The position numbers were made by a program, and so were the translations under genes. From JAWPMV01 sp038527215 (GTDB lineage Bacteria > Bacteroidota > Bacteroidia > J057): DNA of 64,000 nt. How positions within the stretch are numbered: position 1 is the stretch's first letter; each line of letters begins with the position of its first letter. The notes below the pieces were generated by a model. The model searched no databases. It had not been told where the DNA came from and was given only the letters and a program-made list of their open reading frames with translations. This document shows, piece by piece, positions 17,166 through 25,607 of the stretch. The stretch lies in the NCBI GenBank assembly GCA_038527215.1, contig JBCBGC010000013.1, positions 1-64,000 on the forward strand, written 5' to 3'.

Positions 17166-19058
17166 ATGCAAGTGTTCGCAGATTACCGACTATCCTCCCT
17201 CCTTGCTATCTGCCTTCTTGGTTGTTCTCTTGATATATCCGCCCAGATATACCGGCGCTCCTCTCAGGAGAGCCAGGTTGCCCGGCTTCAGCAATTTGAA
17301 CGGTCTCTCACGGTATTGAAAAATGCCGAGGACCTGCTGCCCTTGCAGCATCTGGACCGGCATCGATTCCTGGCTTTTTCGATTGGCACAGGTGAGCAGA
17401 CCGTATGGCAAGACCAAATCGGTACCTATGCCATTGGCCGTCGGGTAAGCCTGGACTGGGAAAGTCCCGCTGATTCCATTGATAAAATGTCTTTCCGGAT
17501 GGGCGGCAATGATTTATACATTGTCGGCATCCATCAGTTGGAAAGGTGGCAGTCCCTGGCTCCCTCTCAGCAAGTAGCCTGGCAGGATTTTGTAAGTAAA
17601 CTGGCTCGGTCTGGCCGCGCGGTCCTGATGGTTTTTGGCCCGCCATCCTCGCTTGCCTATTTTCCTGAAATTGAAAAATCCAGTGCCTTGGTGGTGGCCC
17701 ATTATGATGTGCCTTCCGTGCAATCCCTGGCTGCTCAGCTGATCTTTGGGGCGGTACAAGGGAGAGGCCGGTTGACCGAGTCGGTGGAAAATAAATTTCA
17801 TAAAGGCAACGGGCTCCATTTAAATGGAGATTGGCGCTTAAAATACACCGTCCCTGAAGAGGTGGGTTGGTCAGCCATCATGCTGGAATCTCAAATGGAC
17901 AAGCTGGTGGAGGATGCGATTGAGGAGCAAATGTTCCCGGGATGTCAGGTTTTGATCGCTAAAGATGGGAAGGTGGTGTATGAAAAAGCCTATGGCCATC
18001 ATACCTATGATGAACTTCGAAAAGTTAAATCGACAGATTTATATGACCTGGCTTCTTTGACCAAGGTTTCGGCGGCCTTACCAGCCCTGATGAAACTGGT
18101 GGAAGATGAGCGATTGAGCCTGGATGCGCCTATGCTGAGATACTGGCCCGATTGGTCGGGTACGGATAAAGCAGGCCTGAGCATGCGGGAAATGTTGGCT
18201 CATCAGGCTCGTTTACAGCCTTATATTACCTTTTACAAAAAAACCCTCAACGGCAGAGGGGCCTATAAACGCAAATATTTCCGAGAGGATTCCAGTGCGC
18301 GTTATCCGGTACGGGTGTATGAAAACTTGTATCTGAGAGCAGATTTTAAAGACAAGATGTATCAGCAAATTCGCAAATCTCCGCTCTATGCGAATACTGA
18401 ATATATGTACTCTGGTCTTTCCTTTCTGATCTATCCGGAAATTGTAAAAAACCTGACTGGGCACGAATTTGGTGCCTATTTACGCAAATACTTTTATGAT
18501 CCCCTAGGGGCACGCCGCCTGACTTTTAATCCCTGGGAGAAGTTCCCGGCGGATGAAATCGTGCCTACGGAGCGAGATTCGGTTTTTCGGAAGGAACTGG
18601 TGAAAGCTTATGTTCATGACGAAGCCGCAGCCATGCTGGGAGGCGTCTCAGGTAATGCCGGGCTTTTTTCCAATGCCAATGACCTCGCCAAACTATTTCA
18701 GATGTACCTGAATGGGGGGAGCTACGGAGGGGAACAACTCATCGCCAGCGAAGTCATTGAAGAATTTACGGACTATCAATATCCCGAAAACAGCAACCGG
18801 CGCGGGCTGGGCTTTGACAAACCCCCGCTGGCAGAAGAGCAGGAGCGCTATATGTCGAATGAGGCCAGTCCTTTTAGTTTTGGGCATACCGGGTTCACCG
18901 GAACCTTTGTGTGGGCAGATCCTCAATACAACCTCCTGGTAGTGTTTCTCAGCAACCGGGTTTATCCGAGTCGGAAAAACCGTAGTTACTATCATCAGCA
19001 GTTCACTAAGCGTCTGCATCAGTTGGTCTATGACCAGATTCCCTCCTTTGAAAAATAG
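17166..19058 (+). CDS. Secreted beta-lactamase-family serine hydrolase carrying a GH3 C-terminal domain but no GH3 barrel
   Basis: The protein has 630 residues. A signal peptide ends near residue 26 (LLAICLLGCSLDISAQ). Residues about 40-215 look like the C-terminal alpha/beta domain of family-3 glycoside hydrolases (SLTVLKNAEDLLPL at 47-60, DLYIVGIHQLERW, ALVVAHYDVPSVQSLAAQLIFGAVQGRGRL). Residues about 235-630 are a serine beta-lactamase-like domain with SLTK at 297-300, YSG at 415-417 in place of YxN, and HTGFTGT at 574-580. Bacteroidota often encode a protein of about 1000 residues joining a full GH3 N-acetylglucosaminidase to such a domain. Here the roughly 350-residue catalytic barrel is absent and the signal peptide joins the GH3 C-domain directly. 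Its divergence from the deoR-nagB unit suggests a role in wall-fragment processing. Confidence 0.82.
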   Translation: MQVFADYRLSSLLAICLLGCSLDISAQIYRRSSQESQVARLQQFERSLTVLKNAEDLLPLQHLDRHRFLAFSIGTGEQTVWQDQIGTYAIGRRVSLDWESPADSIDKMSFRMGGNDLYIVGIHQLERWQSLAPSQQVAWQDFVSKLARSGRAVLMVFGPPSSLAYFPEIEKSSALVVAHYDVPSVQSLAAQLIFGAVQGRGRLTESVENKFHKGNGLHLNGDWRLKYTVPEEVGWSAIMLESQMDKLVEDAIEEQMFPGCQVLIAKDGKVVYEKAYGHHTYDELRKVKSTDLYDLASLTKVSAALPALMKLVEDERLSLDAPMLRYWPDWSGTDKAGLSMREMLAHQARLQPYITFYKKTLNGRGAYKRKYFREDSSARYPVRVYENLYLRADFKDKMYQQIRKSPLYANTEYMYSGLSFLIYPEIVKNLTGHEFGAYLRKYFYDPLGARRLTFNPWEKFPADEIVPTERDSVFRKELVKAYVHDEAAAMLGGVSGNAGLFSNANDLAKLFQMYLNGGSYGGEQLIASEVIEEFTDYQYPENSNRRGLGFDKPPLAEEQERYMSNEASPFSFGHTGFTGTFVWADPQYNLLVVFLSNRVYPSRKNRSYYHQQFTKRLHQLVYDQIPSFEK

Positions 19059-19730
19059 GCGTGCCACCCAGGCTAGCCCGGCCTGGAGCAGCTGTCTCAT
19101 CGGAAAATGAGGATAATCTTCTGTATGAAATAATTCCCGGTTGGAAAATCTGGAACACTATTTGCTCAGCTGATCATCAGACCACAAATCCTCCGGTCTG
19201 CTTTCTCTGTAAATCCCAGTTTATTTCTCTTCCCTCCCTTTCTGCGGAAAGGTGAGTCGTTATTTGGTATGTAAGGTTCTTAACCAAATGTGAAGTTTTT
19301 GGTCGAATATGGCTTGTTTATAGCACAGTGGGGTGAAAGAGCTGGGAAAATAAAATGATTTGTGAAGAGGATATCTAAAAAATTCGAATACTTCGGTTTT
19401 TCGTATAAAAATCAGTATCTTGTTCATAATCAGTGGATAAGTGGGGTCACATCGCGGTTCGCAATTTTCCTCAGACTCCCAATTGCGAAAAAGGGCAGAA
19501 TATGATACCTTTAAGGCATACAATTTGCTGCCTTTGATCCGGGATGTAAGTTCTTGCTCTTACTCCTAATGTCTTCAGGAATTGCTCACCCTTTCCTACC
19601 TAAACATTCCGGACCCACCAAACACTTGAGCATTTAGGCTGCCTCTTAGATAGAGGTGGTGATCTGTTTATTCAGAAGGTTAGACCTTGAGGTCTTTATG
19701 AAACACGTTTATTAAGTTTTTTTTCGAGAA
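19059..19730. other. 672-base intergenic region with several hairpins, no supported gene
   Basis: I see no coding sequence I can support. The stretch is AT-rich around 19260-19420. It holds a stem-loop with TTTGGT (19263-19268) pairing ACCAAA (19283-19288) and an inner TAAG/CTTA stem. Nearer the next gene it has the near-palindrome AGACCT-TG-AGGTCT at 19682-19695, overlapping AAGGT-TAG-ACCTT at 19676-19688. These would lie in the 5' leader or promoter of the gene at 19731. Function unknown. Confidence 0.4.
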
Positions 19731-22700
19731 ATGAGAAAGCCGCTTACGTTCTTTTATCGCTGCGCACCAACGTTGGCCTTCCTCTTAATGTGGGGTTTGA
19801 GTAGTAAGGTTCAGGCACAAGCCGTGGTTAAGGTTTGTGATCTGACCGAGTATTCTACAGTCAATGGGCATGCGCTATGGTTGCCGGGATTACCAGGGGT
19901 ATCCAGTGCAATTTTTCTCTGGGACGCCCAGGGAGGGAAGCTCACCATCTATGATGATGACACTGCTCGTATTACGGGTAGAGTGGTTCACGAATGGGTG
20001 AACAACTATGAATGGGATGTAGATATTTGGTTGGAGAAAGAAAAGGATTATCAAGCCTGGACGAGTTTAGGGCGATGGATTAAGGCAGAGTATGTGCCTG
20101 CTGCCGTCGTATCTGCCAATGTGCAGGATTGGACCTTTTGGGAATTGGATAGTGTAAAGAGCCGCCTTACGGGGGTTCCTACTTCATTCTACGCCGGGGA
20201 TACGCTGACGTTGAGTCATCGTCCTGCCGACCGTTTTTACGGATTTCAGTTGGGAATTGGTGCCAACGATAAAACCGGTGATTTTGGTCTCAGTGGCTGG
20301 TTGTTCTATGGAGGAACCTACAGCGGCATTGGAGACTTGAATTGCAATACCAGTTGCTCTGATCCTCCTTGTACGGTAGCCATTGACAGTGTAAACACCC
20401 ACTGTCTCAATGATTCTACCTTTGCGGCCCAGGTAACCATTTCAGGTCCGGCGGGCAATTACACCCTGTCTGATGATCAGGGTACGACCGCGCTGGTAGG
20501 CCTGAGTGCAGGAACCTACACCTTCGGTTCCTATGCCAATAATACCAATGTAACTTTTATTGTAACTGACCCGGGAGTTGTGGCCTGCGCAGACACAGTT
20601 ACCGGAATTACAGCCGATTGTACACCACCCGTGGTATGCGATGTAGCCCTGGATTCGGCTACGGCTGTATGTAATAGCGATTCTACCTTTGAAGTAAATA
20701 TCGGCTTTAGCGGGACCAGTAGCAGCTATACTGTTACGGATAATCTCGGGAATGTACTCCTGACCAGCGTAGCGCCAGGGGCTTATACCGTAGGAAATTA
20801 TCCGAACAATACAGCCGTGGTGCTGATCGTATCTGATGATAACCTCAACGCCTGTGTGGTCGGTACGCCAAGTTTGACGCAGGATTGTACGCCTCCGCTG
20901 GTGTGCGATGTCGCCATTGACTCGGCTTCTGCCGTCTGTACCAGTGATTCTACCTTCGAGGTAAATATCACTTTCAGTGGCACCGGCAGCTATACGGTAA
21001 CCGATAACCAGGGCAATACTTTACTGACGGCCACGGCAGCAGGAAGTTATGCGCTAGGTTCCTATGCCAACAACACCTCCGTGGTGCTGACGGTAACCGA
21101 TGATAATATTGCCGGCTGTGCAGCCAGTACGGCAAGCCTTACCCAGGATTGTACACCACCGCCTGTATGTGATGTAGCTATTTCTGCGGCTACTCCTTCT
21201 TGCAGCAGTGATTCGACCTTCAGTATCAGTGTGACCTTTACCGGGACCGGAAGCAGCTATTCTATCATAGATGATCAGGGGAATTCCTTCCTGACCAATG
21301 CCGCTCCTGGAACCTATACCGTAGGGTCTTATCCAAGTAATACCTTGGTCATTCTGACGGTAAGCGATAACAATATTGCCAACTGTACCGCTACTACAGC
21401 GGCGATGAGCCTGGATTGTACGCCAGCAGCTATCTGTGATGTTCAGATTGATTCCGTAGTGGCTGTATGTGTGAGCGACTCTTCGTTCAACGTGAGCGTT
21501 ACGATTTCAGGTACAGGTACGGATTACAGCCTGATGGATAATCAAAGTGGACAGACGCAGACCGGTATTCCTGCTGGTACCTACTTGTTTGGCCCTTATG
21601 CCAACAATGCCCAGGTACAGTTTACGGTCATGGATAACAACATTGCCGCCTGTATGGATACCTCTGCCGTGGTTACCAAGGATTGTACACCGGCTCCGGT
21701 ATGTGATATCAACCTCACATCTGCCAGCACGGTATGTACCAGCGACACCACTTTCGCGGTCATCGTGAGCTTCACAGGCACCGGTTCCAGCTATACGATT
21801 TCGGATAATCTGGGCAGCGCAGCCCTCACTTCCGTAACCGCCGGCACCTATACCTATGGCAGCTATGCTAATAATTCTTCGGTTCAGCTGATCATCACGG
21901 ATGACAATATCAGTGGATGTATGGTGATGACTTCCCTGCAGTCCGCAGATTGTACGCCACCAGCAGCCTGTACGGTAAGCATCGATAGTTTCCAGGCCGT
22001 TTGTAAGACAGACTCTTCCTTCGAGCTGAGTGTGAGCTTTACCGGAGTGGGCAGCAACTTCCAGATCACCGATGACCAGGGCTCTCCTGCCCTGACCGGA
22101 CTGACCCCAGGAACCTACACCTTCGGGGAGTACCTGAACAGTACGGATGTGCTGCTCACCGTTTCGGATCCTGATTCTGCTGGTTGTACCCAGACTGTAG
22201 GACCGGTAACCGCTGACTGTACCCCCGTGCCGGTATGTGATATCTCGCTGGATAGCTTCTATACCCAGTGTCTGACTGACTCTACCTTCGAAGTAGTGGT
22301 AACCTTCAGTGGCACCGGTAGCTTGTTCCAGATCTTTGATGATCAGTTCTCTCCGGTAGTATTTGGCCTGCCTGCAGGTACTTATTCTTACGGAAACTAT
22401 CCGGCAGGAACCCAGGTAGTGGTAACCGTTTATGACTTTGCCATCTTCAACTGCCAGGCTAGCACGCCACCGGTAACAGACTCCTGTTCCTCTTCCGTTA
22501 CCTCTGCCGTGGAAATTACCGGGCTGAGTTATCAGGTAACCAACCGCAACAATGTGATGCTGAGTTGGTGGGTAGATCAGGAGCCAGGTAATGGAACCTT
22601 CTACATTGAGCGGAGCGAAGAGTGGGGACCTTATGTGGCCATTTCGCAGCAGCCCACCCTGCAGTCTAACAATATGAGACAGTATTTCTTCCAGGACGAT

Positions 22701-23063
22701 GAAGTACAGCCGAATATCCGCTACAGCTACCGCATTCGTAGAGAGGGCCAGAATGGACTGGAATCGCTCTCAGAAATCGTGGAGGTATTGCTCCTTCAGA
22801 CGGAGACCCTGCAGCTGATTTCCCTTTATCCGAATCCTACCCAAGGGGATATCAATCTGGATATCAGCTCTACTGAGGAGCAACTCCTGAGATGGGAAAT
22901 CCTGGACGAATGGGGCCGCTTACTCATGTACGATGATGTAAACCTGGGGCCAGGCGCGCATACCCTGAATGTGAGTACCGGCCGTCTGATCAGTGGCATG
23001 TATCTGTTGCGACTTTCCGTCGCAGGAGAAACGGTCAGTAGCCAGCGCATAGTTAAACACTAA
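19731..23063 (+). CDS. Secreted T9SS protein with eight tandem four-cysteine repeats
   Basis: The protein has 1110 residues. Signal peptide about 1-30 (PTLAFLLMWGLSSKVQAQA). Residues about 31-212 form an N-terminal domain I cannot name, rich in Trp and Asp. Eight repeats of about 88 residues follow (about 213-920), each with four conserved cysteines: [VI]CD[VI] at the start, a second Cys about ten residues later before a SDSTF-type motif, a third near residue 73, and DCTP at the end. Each repeat contains a GxYTxGxYxNNT core like a short beta-sandwich. A linker with fibronectin-like features precedes a T9SS type A sorting domain at about 1030-1110 (LYPNPTQGDINLDI, LNVSTGRLISGMYLLRL). The product is probably an exported surface or released protein with disulfide-stabilised repeats. 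A rho-independent terminator follows directly. Confidence 0.88.
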   Translation: MRKPLTFFYRCAPTLAFLLMWGLSSKVQAQAVVKVCDLTEYSTVNGHALWLPGLPGVSSAIFLWDAQGGKLTIYDDDTARITGRVVHEWVNNYEWDVDIWLEKEKDYQAWTSLGRWIKAEYVPAAVVSANVQDWTFWELDSVKSRLTGVPTSFYAGDTLTLSHRPADRFYGFQLGIGANDKTGDFGLSGWLFYGGTYSGIGDLNCNTSCSDPPCTVAIDSVNTHCLNDSTFAAQVTISGPAGNYTLSDDQGTTALVGLSAGTYTFGSYANNTNVTFIVTDPGVVACADTVTGITADCTPPVVCDVALDSATAVCNSDSTFEVNIGFSGTSSSYTVTDNLGNVLLTSVAPGAYTVGNYPNNTAVVLIVSDDNLNACVVGTPSLTQDCTPPLVCDVAIDSASAVCTSDSTFEVNITFSGTGSYTVTDNQGNTLLTATAAGSYALGSYANNTSVVLTVTDDNIAGCAASTASLTQDCTPPPVCDVAISAATPSCSSDSTFSISVTFTGTGSSYSIIDDQGNSFLTNAAPGTYTVGSYPSNTLVILTVSDNNIANCTATTAAMSLDCTPAAICDVQIDSVVAVCVSDSSFNVSVTISGTGTDYSLMDNQSGQTQTGIPAGTYLFGPYANNAQVQFTVMDNNIAACMDTSAVVTKDCTPAPVCDINLTSASTVCTSDTTFAVIVSFTGTGSSYTISDNLGSAALTSVTAGTYTYGSYANNSSVQLIITDDNISGCMVMTSLQSADCTPPAACTVSIDSFQAVCKTDSSFELSVSFTGVGSNFQITDDQGSPALTGLTPGTYTFGEYLNSTDVLLTVSDPDSAGCTQTVGPVTADCTPVPVCDISLDSFYTQCLTDSTFEVVVTFSGTGSLFQIFDDQFSPVVFGLPAGTYSYGNYPAGTQVVVTVYDFAIFNCQASTPPVTDSCSSSVTSAVEITGLSYQVTNRNNVMLSWWVDQEPGNGTFYIERSEEWGPYVAISQQPTLQSNNMRQYFFQDDEVQPNIRYSYRIRREGQNGLESLSEIVEVLLLQTETLQLISLYPNPTQGDINLDISSTEEQLLRWEILDEWGRLLMYDDVNLGPGAHTLNVSTGRLISGMYLLRLSVAGETVSSQRIVKH
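20364..22490 (+). repeat. Eight in-gene tandem repeats of about 264 bases
   Basis: The units encode roughly 88 residues each with conserved Cys positions and the motif DSTF about 15 residues in. They are clearly related but diverged from each other at DNA level, so this is an old protein-domain expansion and not a recent DNA slippage product. Confidence 0.85.
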
Positions 23064-23083
23064 TCTCTTTGTAAAAATAATCG

Positions 23084-23117
23084 AGCGTCCTTCCAGAAAC
23101 GGGAGGACGCTTTTTTT
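23084..23117 (+). terminator. Rho-independent terminator after the repeat protein
   Basis: The stem AGCGTCCT-TCC pairs with GGG-AGGACGCT around a six-base loop and is followed by seven T residues. It starts 20 bases after the stop codon at 23063. Confidence 0.9.
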
Positions 23118-23296
23118 ATGGCCTTGGAGCCAAAGGTCTATATGTTGTACTCCATTCCCCTATGCCCGCTGTGGCCAACATAAACTCTCCCTTAAGTGGC
23201 TCTGCATATTTCTGGCGTTTCAGGAGAGGGTAGTTCCCCATTCCTTTCTTTTCCCTTGATGATCTCTTCTGGCGCATTCCCCATTGATTGAGCTGC

Positions 23297-23416
23297 ATGA
23301 AACCAGGGAAGAAAGAAATTCTCCTTAATTTTAGCTACCTGACTGAGGGCGTGGATCATCTTCATCTCAACGATGGAGAAAAGTCCTATTCAGCCCGGGT
23401 GATAAAAATGGAATGA
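23297..23416 (+). CDS. Possible 39-residue small protein
   Basis: An ATG-initiated frame of 39 codons starts at 23297 (MKPGKKEILLNFSYLTEG) and ends with TGA at 23414-23416, 16 bases before the ATG of the next gene on the same strand. Composition is protein-like (mixed charged and hydrophobic residues), and tight spacing suggests co-transcription with the 141-residue helical protein. I recognise no family. It could also be a chance frame or the remnant of a longer gene. Confidence 0.3.
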   Translation: MKPGKKEILLNFSYLTEGVDHLHLNDGEKSYSARVIKME

Positions 23417-23432
23417 GGTTTAGAGAAAAAAC

Positions 23433-23858
23433 ATGATTCAACGAGATTATTTTCTCCGCATGATTGAAGAGGCCACCCAGGTGCTGGCTACCCTGATGGG
23501 ACTGACGGGCAAAGGAGAATTTGACCAGGCCCAGACTTTACTCGAGAAAAGCTATAATGGATACTTTAAGTTCTCCCGGGATCAATTGATGTATACCGAA
23601 GAGCCTGATTTGATAAAATGGCTTACGGAAGAAAGAGAGCTGATCGATGAGCAACTGAGCCTCTTGGCGGATTTTCTGTGGCGAGATGGCCAATGGCACT
23701 ATGCACAAAGTGAACGAGAAAAGGGAGATCGTTTATTGAAAAAAGGCATCGTCATCCTCAAGTACCTCCAGACCAAGCAGACCACTTTATATTCATTTGA
23801 GCGGGTCAATAAAATCGCCCTGATGGAAGAAGCCCTCAAGGGCTCAGAGGGGGTATAA
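23433..23858 (+). CDS. Small all-helical protein of unknown function (DUF6483-like)
   Basis: The protein has 141 residues predicted almost entirely alpha-helical, with no signal peptide or membrane segment. The opening (MIQRDYFLRMIEEATQVLATLMG) and the following helix pairs recall the DUF6483 family of TPR-like small proteins, and the middle (EFDQAQTLLEKSYNGYF) has a TPR-like helix. No enzyme motif is visible. Family assignment is from memory of the N-terminal pattern and is tentative. It lies upstream of the leu genes on the same strand, 234 bases from leuA. Confidence 0.6.
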   Translation: MIQRDYFLRMIEEATQVLATLMGLTGKGEFDQAQTLLEKSYNGYFKFSRDQLMYTEEPDLIKWLTEERELIDEQLSLLADFLWRDGQWHYAQSEREKGDRLLKKGIVILKYLQTKQTTLYSFERVNKIALMEEALKGSEGV

Positions 23859-23935
23859 ATGAAAAAATCAAATTTTTCTTGAGCTTCTATTGGTATTTTT
23901 GAAATCTTATTACATTTTTGTTACACATAATTTAG

Positions 23936-23998
23936 ATGCATATTCCCCAAAGGCAACTTTTCTCTTCTCAGTCTCCTACTACTAGGCTCATAGGCTAG
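23936..23998 (+). CDS. Possible 20-residue leader peptide upstream of leuA
   Basis: A short ATG frame starts just after an AT-rich promoter-like stretch and ends in TAG at 23996-23998. It encodes 20 residues including Leu codons CTT (codon 8) and CTC (codon 18) and Ile codons, but no run of Leu. Its stop codon lies inside the 5' arm of a terminator-like hairpin. This arrangement resembles an attenuator, but the low Leu content makes it uncertain. Confidence 0.3.
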   Translation: MHIPQRQLFSSQSPTTRLIG

Positions 23999-24042
23999 GA
24001 GGGATTTGTTGATCAGTTTTTTTCCATCGCTAGCCTTTTTTT
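23973..24042 (+). promoter_or_regulatory. Terminator-like and alternative hairpins in the leuA leader
   Basis: AGGCTAG (23992-23998) can pair with CTAGCCT (24030-24036), followed by T residues to 24042, resembling an intrinsic terminator with a 31-base loop. CTCCTA (23973-23978) can pair with TAGGAG (23996-24001); the two stems share bases and exclude each other. This could be a leu attenuator or simply the terminator of the gene ending at 23858. leuA begins 50 bases downstream. Confidence 0.45.
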
Positions 24043-24092
24043 AAATGGCTGGCTTTCTCGCTTTATACCTAAACCTTTCAAAGAAATTAATC

Positions 24093-25583
24093 ATGGCCGA
24101 TCGAGTTTACGTCTTTGATACCACCCTTCGGGATGGTGAGCAAGTGCCTGGCTGTCAGTTGAATACTATTGAGAAAATTGAAGTGGCGAAAGAACTGGAA
24201 CTACTGGGAGTCGATATCATCGAAGCTGGATTTCCCATTTCCAGCCCAGGAGACTTTCAGTCTGTCGTAGAAGTGTCGAAAGCTGTCAGTGATCCGGTCA
24301 TCTGTGCCCTGACCCGGGCCGTGGAAAAAGACATCGCCTGTGCCGCAGAGGCCCTGGAATATGCGAAAAGGAAACGCATTCATACGGGTATCGGGAGTTC
24401 TGATATTCATATTTACAATAAACTTAAATCCACCCCTGAGGCGATTTTGGAGCGGGCCGCAGCGGCCACCCGTTACGCCAAGTCTTTTGTGGAGGATGTG
24501 GAGTTTTATTGTGAAGACGCGGGTAGGGCCCGCCTGGAGTTTCTGGCCAAGATGGTTGAAACGGTGATTGCCGCCGGCGCTACCGTCGTCAATATCCCGG
24601 ATACCACCGGCTACTGTCTTCCAGAACAGTATGGGGCCAAAATCGCCTACCTCTTCGAACATGTGCCCAATATTCATCGGGCCACCATCTCGGTGCATTG
24701 CCACAATGACCTGGGCATGGCTACCGCCAATACGATTGCCGGACTGGCCAATGGCGCGCGCCAAATGGAAGTTACCATGAACGGCATAGGAGAGCGAGCT
24801 GGTAATACCTCCCTCGAAGAGACCACCATGATTCTGCGCTCCCATAAAGACAGCCTCAATCTGGAAACCGGGATTAACATCAAGAAGATTTATCCCATGA
24901 GCCGCATGATCACCCGTTTGATGCGGATGCCGGTTCAACCCAATAAAGCCATTGTCGGTCGGAATGCTTTTGCCCATTCCTCTGGGATTCACCAGGATGG
25001 GGTATTGAAAAGCCGGGAAAATTATGAAATCATTGATCCTCACGACGTGGGGGTGCCGGAATCCTCCATCTTGCTGACGGCCCGGTCCGGAAAAGCCGCC
25101 TTGAACCATCGGCTGGATAAGCTGGGTTTTAACCTCTCACCCAGCGATTTAGTGGGGGTCTACGAACGTTTTTTGGTGATGGCTGATGCCCGCAAAGAAG
25201 TTAATGATGATGACCTCAAAGAATTGATGGGCCAGGACGGCATAGGGAGGATCCTGGAGATAAAAAGCCTGGATGTGCAGTGTGGCAGCCAGGACCAGGC
25301 TCGGGCCATGGTAGAAATAGACCGAAACGGTCAGATGTTTTATAATGAGGCGGCGGGCAATGGGCCCGTAGATGCTACCCTCAAAGCCATAGATGCCATC
25401 ATGGGCATTCCCGCCAAACTGGAGGAATACCTGGTGCAGGCCATCACCGGAGGAAGTGATGATAGTGCCAAAGTGCATATTCAGGTTTCCCAAAACGGGG
25501 TCTACTATTATGGGTATGGATCAGATACAGATACGGTCTTTGCCACGGCAAAAGCCTATCTGGATGCCTTGAAAAAAATATAG
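24093..25583 (+). CDS. leuA: 2-isopropylmalate synthase LeuA
   Basis: The protein has 496 residues from the ATG at 24093 (MADRVYVFDTTLRDGEQVPG). An upstream in-frame ATG at 24045 would add 16 residues and start within the terminator-like leader, so it was rejected. LeuA condenses acetyl-CoA with 2-ketoisovalerate, the first committed step of leucine synthesis. Visible features are the DTTLRDGEQ motif with the metal-binding Asp, the SVHCHNDLGMATANT histidine pair, NGIGERAGNTSLEE, HSSGIHQDG, and a C-terminal regulatory (LeuA dimer) region after residue about 385. It is the first gene of leuA-leuC-leuD-leuB. Confidence 0.96.
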   Translation: MADRVYVFDTTLRDGEQVPGCQLNTIEKIEVAKELELLGVDIIEAGFPISSPGDFQSVVEVSKAVSDPVICALTRAVEKDIACAAEALEYAKRKRIHTGIGSSDIHIYNKLKSTPEAILERAAAATRYAKSFVEDVEFYCEDAGRARLEFLAKMVETVIAAGATVVNIPDTTGYCLPEQYGAKIAYLFEHVPNIHRATISVHCHNDLGMATANTIAGLANGARQMEVTMNGIGERAGNTSLEETTMILRSHKDSLNLETGINIKKIYPMSRMITRLMRMPVQPNKAIVGRNAFAHSSGIHQDGVLKSRENYEIIDPHDVGVPESSILLTARSGKAALNHRLDKLGFNLSPSDLVGVYERFLVMADARKEVNDDDLKELMGQDGIGRILEIKSLDVQCGSQDQARAMVEIDRNGQMFYNEAAGNGPVDATLKAIDAIMGIPAKLEEYLVQAITGGSDDSAKVHIQVSQNGVYYYGYGSDTDTVFATAKAYLDALKKI

Positions 25584-25607
25584 CCTCACTACTTCAACTT
25601 ACTACAC

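Noticed and set aside
19260..19523. 87-codon minus-strand frame in the 19-kb gap
   Set aside because: Aromatic-rich, no recognisable motif, crosses hairpins and an AT-rich tract; no support as a gene.
24201..25109. 302-codon open frame on the minus strand
   Set aside because: Antisense to leuA, His/Gly/Phe-rich composition typical of a shadow frame.
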